64,000 nt of DNA, taken from Breoghania corrubedonensis. Its GTDB lineage: Bacteria; Pseudomonadota; Alphaproteobacteria; Rhizobiales; Stappiaceae. Of this stretch, positions 55,921 to 64,000 are shown in pieces. The DNA lies in contig NZ_QAYG01000003.1 in assembly GCF_003053845.1 (NCBI RefSeq), positions 124,001-188,000 on the forward strand, in the 5' to 3' direction. Position 1 is the stretch's first letter. Each line of letters opens with the position of its first letter. A program made the position numbers and the translations under genes. The notes beneath the pieces are model-generated. The model had not been told where the DNA came from. It was given only the letters and a program-made list of their open reading frames with translations, and searched no databases.

Positions 55921-57243
55921 TCAGCTCAGCAGTCGCGGCAGGAACAGGATGATCGAGGGGAAGCTCACCAGCAGCGCGACGCGCACGAGTTCGGTGAGGA
56001 AGAACGGAAACACGCCCTTGAACGTCTGGCTCATCGGCACGTCGCGCGCGATCGCGTTGATGATGAAGACGTTCAGTCCCACCGGTGGCGTGATCAGTCC
56101 CAGTTCCACCACAACCAGCGCGATGACGCCGAACCAGATCTTCAGCGTTTCCTCGTCCATCCCGAAATCAAGTCCGGTCAGCACGGGCCAGAAGAACGGG
56201 ATTGCCAGCAGGATCATCGACAGGCTGTCCATGAGACAGCCGAGGATAATCAGTGCCAGCAGCAGAATGAGCAGGATCGTGTAGGGGCCGAGACCGCTCG
56301 CCAGCATGGCGTCGGCCGCTGCCTGGGGGACGCCGCCGCGCGCCAGAAAGATCTTCAGAAGTTCCGCACCCAGCAGGATCAGGTAGATCATGCCAGTGGT
56401 CTTGGCCGTGTCGAGCAGGGCGGCGACGAAGTTCGTCCCGTTCATGCGCCCGCGCGCCAGACCGTAAAGCGCGACCAGAAACGCCCCGACGGCGGCGGCG
56501 GGCGTCGGATTGAAGGCGCCGGCATAGATGCCGCCGATCACGAGCCCGAAAATGGCGAGTACCGGTACCACGGCGATGGTCGCGCTTCGTCTCTGCTGCG
56601 CCGTGAGCGGGTCGCCGACGGGACCGGCCTGCGGACGGAACCAGCAATAGATCGAGATGGTCATCATGAACATCACCATCGCCAGCAGGCCCGGGACGAG
56701 CGATGCCATGAACATGGTGACGATGTTCGCCTCCACGATGATGGCGTAGATGACCAGCACCACGGAAGGTGGAATGAGGATGCCGAGCGTTCCGCCGGCC
56801 GCAAGCGTTCCGGTGGCCAGCGACGGCGAATAGTTGAGCCGGCGCAGTTCCGGCAGCGCGACCTGTCCCATGGTGGAGGCGGTGGCGAGCGAGGAGCCGC
56901 AAACGGCGCCGAAGCCTGCGCAGGCCGCGACCGCCGCCATCGCGACGCCGCCTCGGAAGCGGCCAAGCCAGGCGTTGGCGGCGTTGAAGAGATCGCGCGA
57001 GAGCCCGATGCGCGAGGCGAAGTTTCCCATCAGCACAAACATCGGCACGACCGACACGTCGTAGATGGAAAACTGCGCGTAGGCGAGATCCTTGAGCTGG
57101 TAGAGCACGATCTGTGGGCCGGAAAGGATCGCCGCGCCGCCGAGACCGACGACGATCATGGAATAGGCGATGGGGACCCGGATGGCGATGAGCGCCAGAA
57201 GGACGCCAAGGCCGCCCAAACCGATGAAGAGACTGCTTTCCAT
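55921..57243 (-). CDS. dctM: TRAP transporter large permease (DctM)
   Basis: 440 residues, about 12 transmembrane helices. CAGFGAVCGSSLATASTM, GGTLGILIPPSVV and LITPPVGLN are the expected permease motifs. It is a paralogue of the gene at 24233. It forms an operon-like P-Q-M series on the minus strand, but 311 bases separate it from dctQ, more than usual. It is followed by iclR after 214 bases. Confidence 0.94.
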   Translation of the reverse strand: MESSLFIGLGGLGVLLALIAIRVPIAYSMIVVGLGGAAILSGPQIVLYQLKDLAYAQFSIYDVSVVPMFVLMGNFASRIGLSRDLFNAANAWLGRFRGGVAMAAVAACAGFGAVCGSSLATASTMGQVALPELRRLNYSPSLATGTLAAGGTLGILIPPSVVLVIYAIIVEANIVTMFMASLVPGLLAMVMFMMTISIYCWFRPQAGPVGDPLTAQQRRSATIAVVPVLAIFGLVIGGIYAGAFNPTPAAAVGAFLVALYGLARGRMNGTNFVAALLDTAKTTGMIYLILLGAELLKIFLARGGVPQAAADAMLASGLGPYTILLILLLALIILGCLMDSLSMILLAIPFFWPVLTGLDFGMDEETLKIWFGVIALVVVELGLITPPVGLNVFIINAIARDVPMSQTFKGVFPFFLTELVRVALLVSFPSIILFLPRLLS

Positions 57244-57554
57244 CGTGTTGCAAGAGCCTTCTGTGGGCTGAAAGTTGGAGAGCGCGGCGGGCTAGAGGAT
57301 GGACCCAAAAATGAGATCGGAAGGGGCTGGTCGGACAGTTCGGATACGAGGCGCGAGCCCGTAGGAAACCGTCCGGTTTTCAAGGGCTTGCAACGACGTA
57401 GCCGGATCGCTCAGCCAAATCGTGCGGGACGGGGAAACGGCTTCCACCTGCCGCGTCGAGCCGCTTGACCGGGGCCTGGACCCGCTCCGCGCGCCTCTCC
57501 GTGCATTTCTTCGCCGTTCCGCCGCCATTCCAGCCTCATTTGTGGATCCACACC
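57244..57554. other. Gap between dctQ and dctM
   Basis: No recognisable gene or strong hairpin. Short open frames on the minus strand lack ribosome sites and coding character. The length is odd inside a TRAP operon and might mark lost sequence or a separate promoter. Confidence 0.35.
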
Positions 57555-58103
57555 CTAGAGCGACTGCGGAGTGGGGTGCATGAGGCCCAGAATGGCCTCC
57601 ATGAGGGAGATCAGCGAGGCGACCGCCAGCAGCACAAGCGAGATCAGGATCGGTGGGAAAACCGACCAGATCGGCACTTCGAGGATCGGCGTGACCTCGT
57701 TGTATTGGCGGTAATATTCCATGCCGTCATACATGGTCGTCGTCAGCAGCAGCGCGAACGCGCCGGCGATGAGCGACGAGATGAGCTTGAAGCCGTCGAC
57801 CAGCCGAGGCGAGGCCCAGGCGGTGAAGATGTCCACCGTGACGTTGGAGCCGGTCAACTGACAGAACGGCAGGAACGAAAAGGCGGCAACGGCAACGCCG
57901 AGTTCCACCAGTTCGAAATCGCCGGGGAACGGCTTGTCGAAGACGAAACCTGAAATCACGCTTGCCGTGGTCATCAAAACAATCGCGATGACCAGGAAGC
58001 CGCCGAGGATCGCCCAGCACCGGATGGCCATGCGGGCGAGCCAGACAAGGCTCGCTCCGCTTTGACCGGAACCGGTGGCACCTGTGGTGTCCGGATCTTT
58101 CAT
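57555..58103 (-). CDS. dctQ: TRAP transporter small permease (DctQ)
   Basis: 182 residues, four transmembrane helices after a 25-residue polar N-terminus. The family segment VELGVAVAAFSFLPFCQLTGSNVTVD is present in two pieces around helix 2. The start at 58103 (MKDPDTTG) lies 10 bases after the dctP stop; the longer frame overlaps dctP. It pairs with the DctM at 55921. Confidence 0.92.
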   Translation of the reverse strand: MKDPDTTGATGSGQSGASLVWLARMAIRCWAILGGFLVIAIVLMTTASVISGFVFDKPFPGDFELVELGVAVAAFSFLPFCQLTGSNVTVDIFTAWASPRLVDGFKLISSLIAGAFALLLTTTMYDGMEYYRQYNEVTPILEVPIWSVFPPILISLVLLAVASLISLMEAILGLMHPTPQSL

Positions 58104-58113
58104 GGTCGTGACG

Positions 58114-59166
58114 CTATTTTTCGTTTGCGTACTTGGCGATGGTGGCACGGGCCGTGTCCACCAGCGTGCGACCGTCGATACCCTTCGCCTCGACATCCGC
58201 GACCCAGCGTTCCACAACCGGCTCGAGCTTCTTGCGGAAAGCCTCGATCTGGTCCTGATTGAGCTCGATCACCTCGTTGCCCGCTTCCTTCAGGGCTTCA
58301 AGTCCGCCGACCTCCGACTGGGTCCACACCCGACCGATCTCCTTTTCAAACTCGATGCCGGAATTGTCATCGATCGCCTTCTTGAGGTCATCGGGCAGGG
58401 ATTCGTACTTCGCCTTGTTCATGGCGATCAGAAAGGTGGTGGTGCCAAACCGCACGCGCCCTTCGCCCTCGGTCTGGTACTTGGTGAGTTCCTGGATCTT
58501 GAGCGGGCGGACGATCTCGAAGGGGATCAGCGCGCCGTCGACGACCTTCTTGGAAAGGGCCTGCGGCAGATCGGGCACCGGCATGCCGACGGGGTTGGCA
58601 CCGAGAGCCTCCAGGATCCAGGCGCCGGTGCGCGTCGGAATGCGCATCTTCTTGCCTTCCAGGTCCTGCGGCGTCCGGACGGGCGTATCGACCATGTGGA
58701 TCGCCTGGCCCGCATGGACGTGCAGCGCGATCACGTGGACATCGGCGAACTCGTCGCCGAATGCACCTTTTTCCAGCATCTCGCGCATGGCGAGATTGGT
58801 GGCGACCAGATTGTTGGTGTGGATGAAGGGAAGTTCGAACACCTCCGAACGCGGGAACTGGCCGGCCGTGTAGCCCAGCACTGTCCAGATGATGTCGACG
58901 ACCCCGTCGCGCACCTGGCCGATAAGCTGCGGCGGCTTTCCGCCGAGCGACATGGACGGGTAGATGTCGATCTTGATCTTGCCGCCGGAAGACGCTTCGA
59001 CGCGTTTGGCCCACGGCTCGAGCATCTGTGTGTGAGCGGGCGCCTTCGGCCCGAGAAGATGGTGCAGCTTCAGTGTGACGTCTGCCGCGGATGACGCGCC
59101 GGGCGTCATGGTTGCGCACGCGATCGCAATCGCGCCGGCCACCGTTGCAAGTGAACGGAACTTCAT
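58114..59166 (-). CDS. dctP: TRAP transporter substrate-binding protein (DctP)
   Basis: 350 residues. Signal peptide with cleavage near SSA-A at residue 28. The mature sequence starts ADVTLKLHHLLGPKAP and contains GGKPPQLIGQVRDGVVDI, with the ligand-binding Arg in MRIPTRTGAW. It closely resembles the DctP at 22388 along its whole length, so both belong to one subfamily. Position beside iorAB and an alpha-hydroxy-acid oxidase suggests an aryl or short 2-hydroxy or 2-oxo acid ligand. Confidence 0.94.
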   Translation of the reverse strand: MKFRSLATVAGAIAIACATMTPGASSAADVTLKLHHLLGPKAPAHTQMLEPWAKRVEASSGGKIKIDIYPSMSLGGKPPQLIGQVRDGVVDIIWTVLGYTAGQFPRSEVFELPFIHTNNLVATNLAMREMLEKGAFGDEFADVHVIALHVHAGQAIHMVDTPVRTPQDLEGKKMRIPTRTGAWILEALGANPVGMPVPDLPQALSKKVVDGALIPFEIVRPLKIQELTKYQTEGEGRVRFGTTTFLIAMNKAKYESLPDDLKKAIDDNSGIEFEKEIGRVWTQSEVGGLEALKEAGNEVIELNQDQIEAFRKKLEPVVERWVADVEAKGIDGRTLVDTARATIAKYANEK

Positions 59167-59595
59167 TGTTGTCCTCCCAAGGTCCTCCCGTATCCGACAC
59201 GCGACCTGACGTCGCCCGATGCCTCCAACATCGTTAGTTATGCCGAATAACAATGGGATCCTGTCATTCGCATCCCTTAGCGTCAAACAGTATTTGCCGT
59301 CCGTGTTTCAATAATAGAAATAAAAGAGTTCTGTTTTGAAAGGCGTTCATCCCCGGCCATGATTTCCACAATCCGTACCCGAAACCCCTCGGCCGTGTAT
59401 CGGGTTTTGGCAGGAATGTGCGAATAGAGGGGAGGCGACGGTAGGTTCCGCTGTGGTAAGTGGGGCGTCAACGGCTCGCGAGGGTGGTCATGAGGGAGCA
59501 TGATCTTTGAAATGACGCGCGATTCGAACCTGCCGTCTCACAAGAGCAAGAGGTAAGCGGCCGCTGTCGCTCCGACTGTCGTTCTGGGGGTATGA
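59167..59595. other. Divergent spacer between dctP and the hydroxy-acid oxidase gene
   Basis: Promoters for both directions must lie here. It contains the dyad at 59305-59321 and a nearby ttttgaaagg. GATTCGAACC at about 59521 looks like a tRNA T-loop but no tRNA folds around it. Confidence 0.45.
59305..59321. promoter_or_regulatory. Candidate IclR operator 2
   Basis: GTTTC-AATAATA-GAAAT, with the same half-sites and seven-base spacer as 55843-55859. It lies about 139 bases upstream of dctP, nearly the same distance as site 1 from iclR. Confidence 0.5.
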
Positions 59596-60738
59596 ATGGG
59601 ACTGGACCGGATACACACCATTGCGGACCTGCGGCGGCTTGCAAGGCGCCGGGCGCCGCGCATGGCGTTCGATTTTCTCGACGGTGGTGCCGGCGAGGGG
59701 CTGGCGGTGGAGGAAAACGAAGCCGCGCTGGCCAGGATAAAGCTCCTTCCGCGCACCTTGCGCGACGTGTCGGCGCGCACGCAGGCGGTGGAGCTTTTCG
59801 CCCGGCGGCTGCGCGGGCCGATCGGGATCTCGCCGGTCGGTTTCGCCAACGTGATATGGCCGCAAACGGATACGATCCTCGCGCGAATGGCGCAGGAGGC
59901 GGGCATCCCCTACATGCTCTCCACGGCGGCCTCCACCAGCATCGAGGAGATCGTCAAGGTCGCCCCGGATGCCTGGTTTCAGCTCTACGTTTCGGACAGC
60001 GATGAAATCGCCTTCGACATGTTGCGCAGGGCGAAGGAGGCGGGTGTCAAGGTCGTGGTGCTCACGGTCGATGTCCCGCTGCCGGGCCGGCGCTATCGCG
60101 ACATGCGCAACGGCTTCTCGCTTCCGCTCCGGCCGTCATTGTCGACCATGCTCGATTTCGCGCTGCGTCCGGCGTGGATACGGGAGACCATTCGCCATGG
60201 CACGCCGACATTCGCCAACTACGCGCCCTACATGAAGGAGGGCGCGAACGCCGGCACCTTGGCCGCCTTCATGGCAAGTCAGGTGTCGCCGAACCTGTCG
60301 CCGGAACGGATCCGCCGGTTGCGCGACGCCTGGTCCGGCACATTCATCGTCAAGGGAATACTGTCGGCGGAAGATGCCCTGGATGCCGCAGACCTGGGGG
60401 CCGACGGGCTTATCGTTTCCAACCATGGCGGACGGCAGCTTGAGGCGGCACCTGCCGCAATCAACCTCCTGCCCGAGGTGGTGCGCGTTGTCGGTGGTCG
60501 GATGCCGGTGATGATGGATGGCGGTATCCGCACGGGGGCGGATATCGTCAAGGCCTATTGCCTGGGGGCGGATTACGTGTTCGCTGGCCGGCCGTTCATC
60601 TTCTCGACCGCGGCGGCTGGGGCGGACGGGGCCCGCAGGGCGCTGGAGATATTCCACGGCGAGGTCGACCAGACGCTCGGCCAGATCGGCGCGACCTCCA
60701 TGGCGGATCTGGACGAGACCTATATCCGCACGACGTGA
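59596..60738 (+). CDS. FMN-dependent alpha-hydroxy-acid oxidase/dehydrogenase
   Basis: 380 residues, TIM-barrel flavoprotein of the lactate dehydrogenase LldD / glycolate oxidase / mandelate dehydrogenase family. The catalytic His-Arg motif SNHGGRQLE has Glu where Asp is usual. DGGIRTGADIVKA is the phosphate-binding part. It oxidises an (S)-2-hydroxy acid to the 2-oxo acid. Divergent from the TRAP operon and close to iorAB, which would consume 2-oxo acids. The ATG at 59596 follows ctgggggt. The dipeptidase gene converges with only 10 bases between. Confidence 0.92.
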   Translation: MGLDRIHTIADLRRLARRRAPRMAFDFLDGGAGEGLAVEENEAALARIKLLPRTLRDVSARTQAVELFARRLRGPIGISPVGFANVIWPQTDTILARMAQEAGIPYMLSTAASTSIEEIVKVAPDAWFQLYVSDSDEIAFDMLRRAKEAGVKVVVLTVDVPLPGRRYRDMRNGFSLPLRPSLSTMLDFALRPAWIRETIRHGTPTFANYAPYMKEGANAGTLAAFMASQVSPNLSPERIRRLRDAWSGTFIVKGILSAEDALDAADLGADGLIVSNHGGRQLEAAPAAINLLPEVVRVVGGRMPVMMDGGIRTGADIVKAYCLGADYVFAGRPFIFSTAAAGADGARRALEIFHGEVDQTLGQIGATSMADLDETYIRTT

Positions 60739-60748
60739 GATTGCCGCG

Positions 60749-61798
60749 TCAGATCCCGCTGCGTTCCAGCACCGACAGCCAGTTTTCCGATCCGATCCGG
60801 CGAAGCAAGGGCTCGTCGTAGCCAGCTTTCCTGAGCGCATCGAAGAGCTTCTGAAGCCCGGCGGCGTCGCCGATGGCGCGCGAAACCATGCAGCCGTCGA
60901 AATCCGATCCGATGGCAACGCCTTCCGGACCGAGCCGGGCGACCAGGTGGTCAACGTGGCGCACCATGGTTTCCAGCGGCGTGTCGGAATTGAAGGCGCC
61001 GTCCGGCCGCAGGAAGGCCACATGGAAATTGAGGCCGACGACGCCGCCGGTTTCGGCGATGGCGTCGAGCTGACGATCGGTGAGATTGCGCGCCGACGGG
61101 CAGATCGCATGGGCGTTCGAATGGGTGGCGACCAGCGGTCTGGTGGTGACACGGGCAACGTCCCAGAAGCCCTTTTCGGTAAGATGCGAGAGATCCACGA
61201 GGATGCCGAGCCGATTGCACGCGCGCACCAGTTCGACACCGGCATCCGTCAGACCCGGTCCGGTGTCGGGAGAGGACGGGCAGCGCATGGGCGCGCCGGC
61301 CCCGAAAACGTTGGCCCGGCTCCAGACGATACCAAGGGAGCGCAGGCCGCGGCCATGGAACTCCTCCAGCGCCGTGAAATCTGTGTCGATCGCTTCCGCG
61401 CCCTCGATATGGAGCAGCATGGCGATACGCCCCGCCGCCATCGCGTCACGAATTTGCGAACTTGATCGGCATATGGCGACCGCGTCCGGGCGCTCTTCTT
61501 CCATGGACCGGGCGCGCGCCATCAGCCGGTCGGTCATCTGCTTGGCGACCGGCTGTTCGAGTGCGGCGAAATTCGCCGGGTCGTTGGGCCGATAGGCCTG
61601 ACCCGAAGCGATATGCGAGGGCACGAACATGGCGAAGAAGCCGCCTGCGAACCCGCCCGCCTGAGCGCGCGGCAGGTCGATGTGTCCGTTGACGCCAGGT
61701 TCGAAGAAAGAGCGCTCCTTCTCCGTTCCCGCGTCGAGTTCCATGCGCAGCAACGTGTCGTTATGGCCGTCGAAGACGGCGATCCGAGGAGTGGTCAT
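60749..61798 (-). CDS. Membrane dipeptidase family metallohydrolase (M19)
   Basis: 349 residues, cytoplasmic by sequence (no signal). Renal-dipeptidase-like zinc site: DGHNDTL at about residues 10-16, the bridging Glu in HIEGAEAI, His residues in VDLSHLTEKG and ATHSNAHAI, and Asp in GSDFDG. These enzymes hydrolyse dipeptides, including those with D-amino acids at the C-terminus. The start at 61798 follows agga; an in-frame ATG at 61822 is weaker. Its role beside the hydroxy-acid oxidase is unclear. Confidence 0.92.
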   Translation of the reverse strand: MTTPRIAVFDGHNDTLLRMELDAGTEKERSFFEPGVNGHIDLPRAQAGGFAGGFFAMFVPSHIASGQAYRPNDPANFAALEQPVAKQMTDRLMARARSMEEERPDAVAICRSSSQIRDAMAAGRIAMLLHIEGAEAIDTDFTALEEFHGRGLRSLGIVWSRANVFGAGAPMRCPSSPDTGPGLTDAGVELVRACNRLGILVDLSHLTEKGFWDVARVTTRPLVATHSNAHAICPSARNLTDRQLDAIAETGGVVGLNFHVAFLRPDGAFNSDTPLETMVRHVDHLVARLGPEGVAIGSDFDGCMVSRAIGDAAGLQKLFDALRKAGYDEPLLRRIGSENWLSVLERSGI

Positions 61799-62200
61799 GG
61801 GCGGTCCTGATGCTTCCGACACGCGCTGGAAGGGAACGAGAAGGCAGCGCGGGCGCGGATGCTACACTATCATAAGGGAATTTCCCAAGTCGTGTTCTTG
61901 CGGGAATTCATGAGCCTTTCCCGTAAGGTAGGATGTATCACGAAATGTCCGGAGGCTCGGTGGAGGACGTGAAGATGTCGAAATTCAATGACATATTAAG
62001 GTGCGCGACGGCCGAGGGACGGCTGTCATCGCGACCGCATCGGCTATGACGTGCTTCGCCCGGCTTGGCGGAACCGGCAAGATGCCGCCGGGTTGACGTA
62101 GGCCTCGATGAAGATGATGGCCCGTAACACGCATGTTGCGAATTGCCGTTAGCGTGGTTGTCGATGCGGGTTTCGGTGTTTGAGAGTATGGAGAGAGCAA
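61799..62200. other. Spacer between dipeptidase and hemolysin III genes
   Basis: A likely dipeptidase promoter lies in the AT-richer part at 61860-61895. Otherwise no gene, repeat or RNA recognised. Confidence 0.35.
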
Positions 62201-62875
62201 GTGACGCATGACTGGGCGCATATCGTCTCCTGGCATGAGGACAGGCTGGAGAGAATCGCGGATGCCATGGTGCATTTCGTCGGGCTGGCGCTGGCCGTCG
62301 GCGGGGCCGTGGTCTTGCTGGTTCATGCTTTCGGCGTGGCAGGGCCGGCGCTGTCTCTTGCCGTCTGCATCTACGTGACGGGCTTGATCGCGGGGCTGAC
62401 GGCGTCCTCACTCTACAATATCTGGCCGATTTCGCGGGCCAAATGGATCCTGCGCCGGTTCGATCATTCCGCGATCTTTCTGCTGATCGCGGCCACCTAT
62501 ACGCCGTTCATCGCACAGATGCCGGCGGGGGCGGTGACCATCGCGTTGATGGCCTGCGTCTGGGGGCTGGCGGTTGTCGGCATCGGCCTCAAACTGGCGC
62601 TTCCCGGCCGCTTCGACCGTGCGGCCGTTGCCGCCTATCTCGCGCTAGGCTGGTGCGGGGTGCTGGTTTATCCGGTGCTGGCCGAAGCGCTGCCGGCTTC
62701 CACCTTGTGGCTGATTGCCATTGGAGGAGGGCTGTATTCGTTCGGGGTCCTCTTTTACGCCTGGGAGCGGCTGCGCTTTTCCAAGGTGATCTGGCATGTC
62801 TTCGTGCTCGCCGGGGCCGCCTGCCATTTCTCTGCGGTCTTCGACAGCCTTGGCGCGCTATCGGGCGCGAGTTGA
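62201..62875 (+). CDS. Hemolysin III / PAQR family membrane protein
   Basis: 224 residues with seven transmembrane helices. It starts at GTG 62201 with ggagagag upstream. Family signs: D-x-x-H-x-x-G-like ADAMVHFVG near residue 27, SSLYNIWP and FDHSAIFLLIAATYTPF in the middle, and VIWHVFVLAGAACHF at the end, together giving the conserved Ser, Asp and His metal-site residues. Bacterial homologues are called hemolysin III, but haemolysis is doubtful; hydrolase activity on lipids is proposed for the superfamily. Confidence 0.9.
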   Translation: MTHDWAHIVSWHEDRLERIADAMVHFVGLALAVGGAVVLLVHAFGVAGPALSLAVCIYVTGLIAGLTASSLYNIWPISRAKWILRRFDHSAIFLLIAATYTPFIAQMPAGAVTIALMACVWGLAVVGIGLKLALPGRFDRAAVAAYLALGWCGVLVYPVLAEALPASTLWLIAIGGGLYSFGVLFYAWERLRFSKVIWHVFVLAGAACHFSAVFDSLGALSGAS

Positions 62876-63725
62876 GCGATGCGGATCGCGAAGGCGGCAA
62901 CACCGTATTCATGAGCGCAACGATGCGATGATCGCAACGCGTTTTGCGGTAATAAAATCCGCGATGATAGCCCGCCGGGAAATCCCATTTCTGATAAAGA
63001 AGACCTGCGTTCGTTACAGCTTGGGAATGGCCATCGCCTGAAAAACTTGTTATTCTTACAAATGCGACCAATACGGTATTCTGTTTTCAAAGTGCATCAA
63101 AGTCCGGAAGGCTGATGCAAAAAGAACTGTTTGATTAGTTATATTTTCCGAATTGCACAGAAGCGGTGCTTGTGGTGCGGATGCATTTTGACAGGCGCCT
63201 TTGTTGCGCAACTCCAGAACGATATGCGCGCTCGTAACGGTTCGGTACGTCGTTGAGCGGTTTGGTACGCACGGCGGTCCCGTCACGAAAAGATACGCGG
63301 AGGAAACGAACAGTCTTACCCATTCCCGGGCAGCGGTTCTGTCAGCCGTGACAGCGTCTCCGAGGGGGCGGCCCGGTCGCGATGGTGGCTGGTCCCGAGT
63401 CAGCCACCATCGCATTCCTTTCCCCTGCATCTTCCGCCGGTATTGATACGTGCTCCGTCGTTCCACAAGCTGAGCATGGCAGCGCGCCGCCGGTCATTTG
63501 TGACGAACGCGCGCGCAGGCTTATGGCGCCCCTTCGATAGTTCCAGGGTTTGTTTCTTGCCGTGCTCGCCGTTGGCGCGAAGGCGGAGCCGTGGCCGCAG
63601 TCGCGGCCGGCGCGCGGGGTGGAAAAGGGGGCGCTTGCAGGGGGCGTGCCGCGTCTAGGCAATCGCGATGCGTTCCAGGATCTGGCGCGGTCCGCAGATG
63701 CCTTTTGAACCCGCCGCCTTCAGCC
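62876..63725. other. 850-base region without a recognisable gene
   Basis: Several frames are open but lack ribosome sites and family features. AT-rich at 63045-63160, and a short direct repeat (ggttcggtacg / ggtttggtacg) at about 63239-63270. A 12-base hairpin is at 63380-63412. It could be decayed sequence or house a small RNA. Confidence 0.4.
63380..63412. terminator. Perfect 12-base hairpin in gene-free region
   Basis: CGATGGTGGCTG, nine-base loop, CAGCCACCATCG, followed by cattccttt on the plus strand. It may be the terminator of an unseen small transcript. Confidence 0.4.
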
Positions 63726-64000
63726 TCAGGCGCGCGCGGCGTCGGCCGTGGCGCGGATGGCCTTGATGTGGCGCTCGTAGAACTGTGGCTGCTCCGGCGA
63801 GCCGCCCTTGAAGACGGCGGACCCCGCCACCAGCACGTTGGCCCCCACCGCGGCAACCAGCGGCGCGGTTTCCGCCGTCACGCCGCCATCGACCTCGATG
63901 TCGATCGGCCGGTCGCCGACCATGTCGCGGATGCGGGCGATCTTGTCGATCACGGCGGGGATGAACTTCTGCCCGCCAAAGCCCGGATTGACGCTCATCA
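63726..64000 (-). CDS. rpe: Ribulose-phosphate 3-epimerase, partial (5' part beyond window)
   Basis: The visible C-terminal 91 residues or so contain the strongly conserved [12 protein letters not shown] loop and [17 protein letters not shown]. These mark the phosphate-binding end of the TIM barrel of the enzyme that interconverts ribulose 5-phosphate and xylulose 5-phosphate in the pentose phosphate and Calvin pathways. The gene continues past position 64000; the Met at 63998 is internal to the family, not the start. Confidence 0.93.
   Translation of the reverse strand, partial: MSVNPGFGGQKFIPAVIDKIARIRDMVGDRPIDIEVDGGVTAETAPLVAAVGANVLVAGSAVFKGGSPEQPQFYERHIKAIRATADAARA

Noticed and set aside
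57292-57528. Small gene between dctQ and dctM
   Set aside because: Arg/Ser-rich translation typical of non-coding GC-rich frames and no ribosome site.
59500-59595. tRNA on the minus strand, suggested by GATTCGAACC near 59521
   Set aside because: The T-stem does not pair and no acceptor, D or anticodon arms could be folded around it.
63056-63466. 136-codon minus-strand frame in the gene-free region
   Set aside because: Odd composition, no ribosome site and no domain; includes both arms of the 63380-63412 hairpin.

Overview
The window is GC-rich alphaproteobacterial chromosome, most likely from the Hyphomicrobiales (Rhizobiales). Four things point there: an rkp-type capsule locus (polyketide synthase, alpha-oxoamine synthase and SDR beside Kps export genes), mosaic palindromic intergenic repeats of the RIME kind, a psd-pssA pair, and a DUF1127 gene. 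Genus cannot be decided from this sequence. No rRNA, convincing tRNA, prophage, insertion sequence or CRISPR array was seen.

Layout. 0.1-4.6 kb: a catabolic cluster (FAH-family hydrolase, atypical metallo-beta-lactamase-fold protein, MhpA-like flavin monooxygenase, DUF2783 protein). 4.9-13.2 kb: housekeeping genes (membrane protein, creA, cysS with a possible leader peptide, GFA protein, proline iminopeptidase, citramalate synthase, rarD, LOG-family protein). 13.6-20.8 kb: LysM envelope protein, arsR plus Atm1-type exporter, GIY-YIG protein, psd, pssA. 21.2-25.5 kb: puuE and a TRAP transporter. 26.0-42.9 kb: the capsule/lipid locus. 43.4-50.1 kb: periplasmic binding protein, WYL regulator, DUF1127 protein, tungstate transporter tupABC, succinate-semialdehyde dehydrogenase. 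50.6-61.8 kb: secreted metzincin, then a catabolic island (indolepyruvate oxidoreductase, IclR regulator, second TRAP transporter, alpha-hydroxy-acid oxidase, dipeptidase). 62.2-64 kb: hemolysin III family protein and the 3' part of rpe, cut by the window edge.

The most interesting system is the capsule locus. KpsT-, KpsE- and KpsD-like export proteins and two tandem KpsS-like transferases are followed by an SDR, a PLP-dependent alpha-oxoamine synthase and a 2542-residue fully reducing iterative-type polyketide synthase (KS-AT-DH-degenerate MT-ER-KR-ACP, no thioesterase). Synteny matches the rkp-1 region of Sinorhizobium (rkpA, rkpG, rkpH, rkpJ), so the locus type is known. The enzyme trio PKS + oxoamine synthase + ketoreductase is also that of fumonisin biosynthesis and would make a sphingoid-like 2-amino-alcohol chain, here proposed as the capsule lipid anchor. 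The export permease KpsM is absent from the window. A repeated dyad of the type TTGAATC..TCAA lies upstream of the SDR and of the synthase and may be the shared operator.

The second system is the 51-61 kb island. TRAP uptake, flavin alpha-hydroxy-acid oxidase and 2-oxoacid oxidoreductase can be chained into a route from an (aryl) 2-hydroxy acid through the 2-oxo acid to an acyl-CoA. Two near-identical dyads (RTTTC-N7-GAAAT), one about 137 bp upstream of iclR and one about 139 bp upstream of dctP, are candidate IclR operators.
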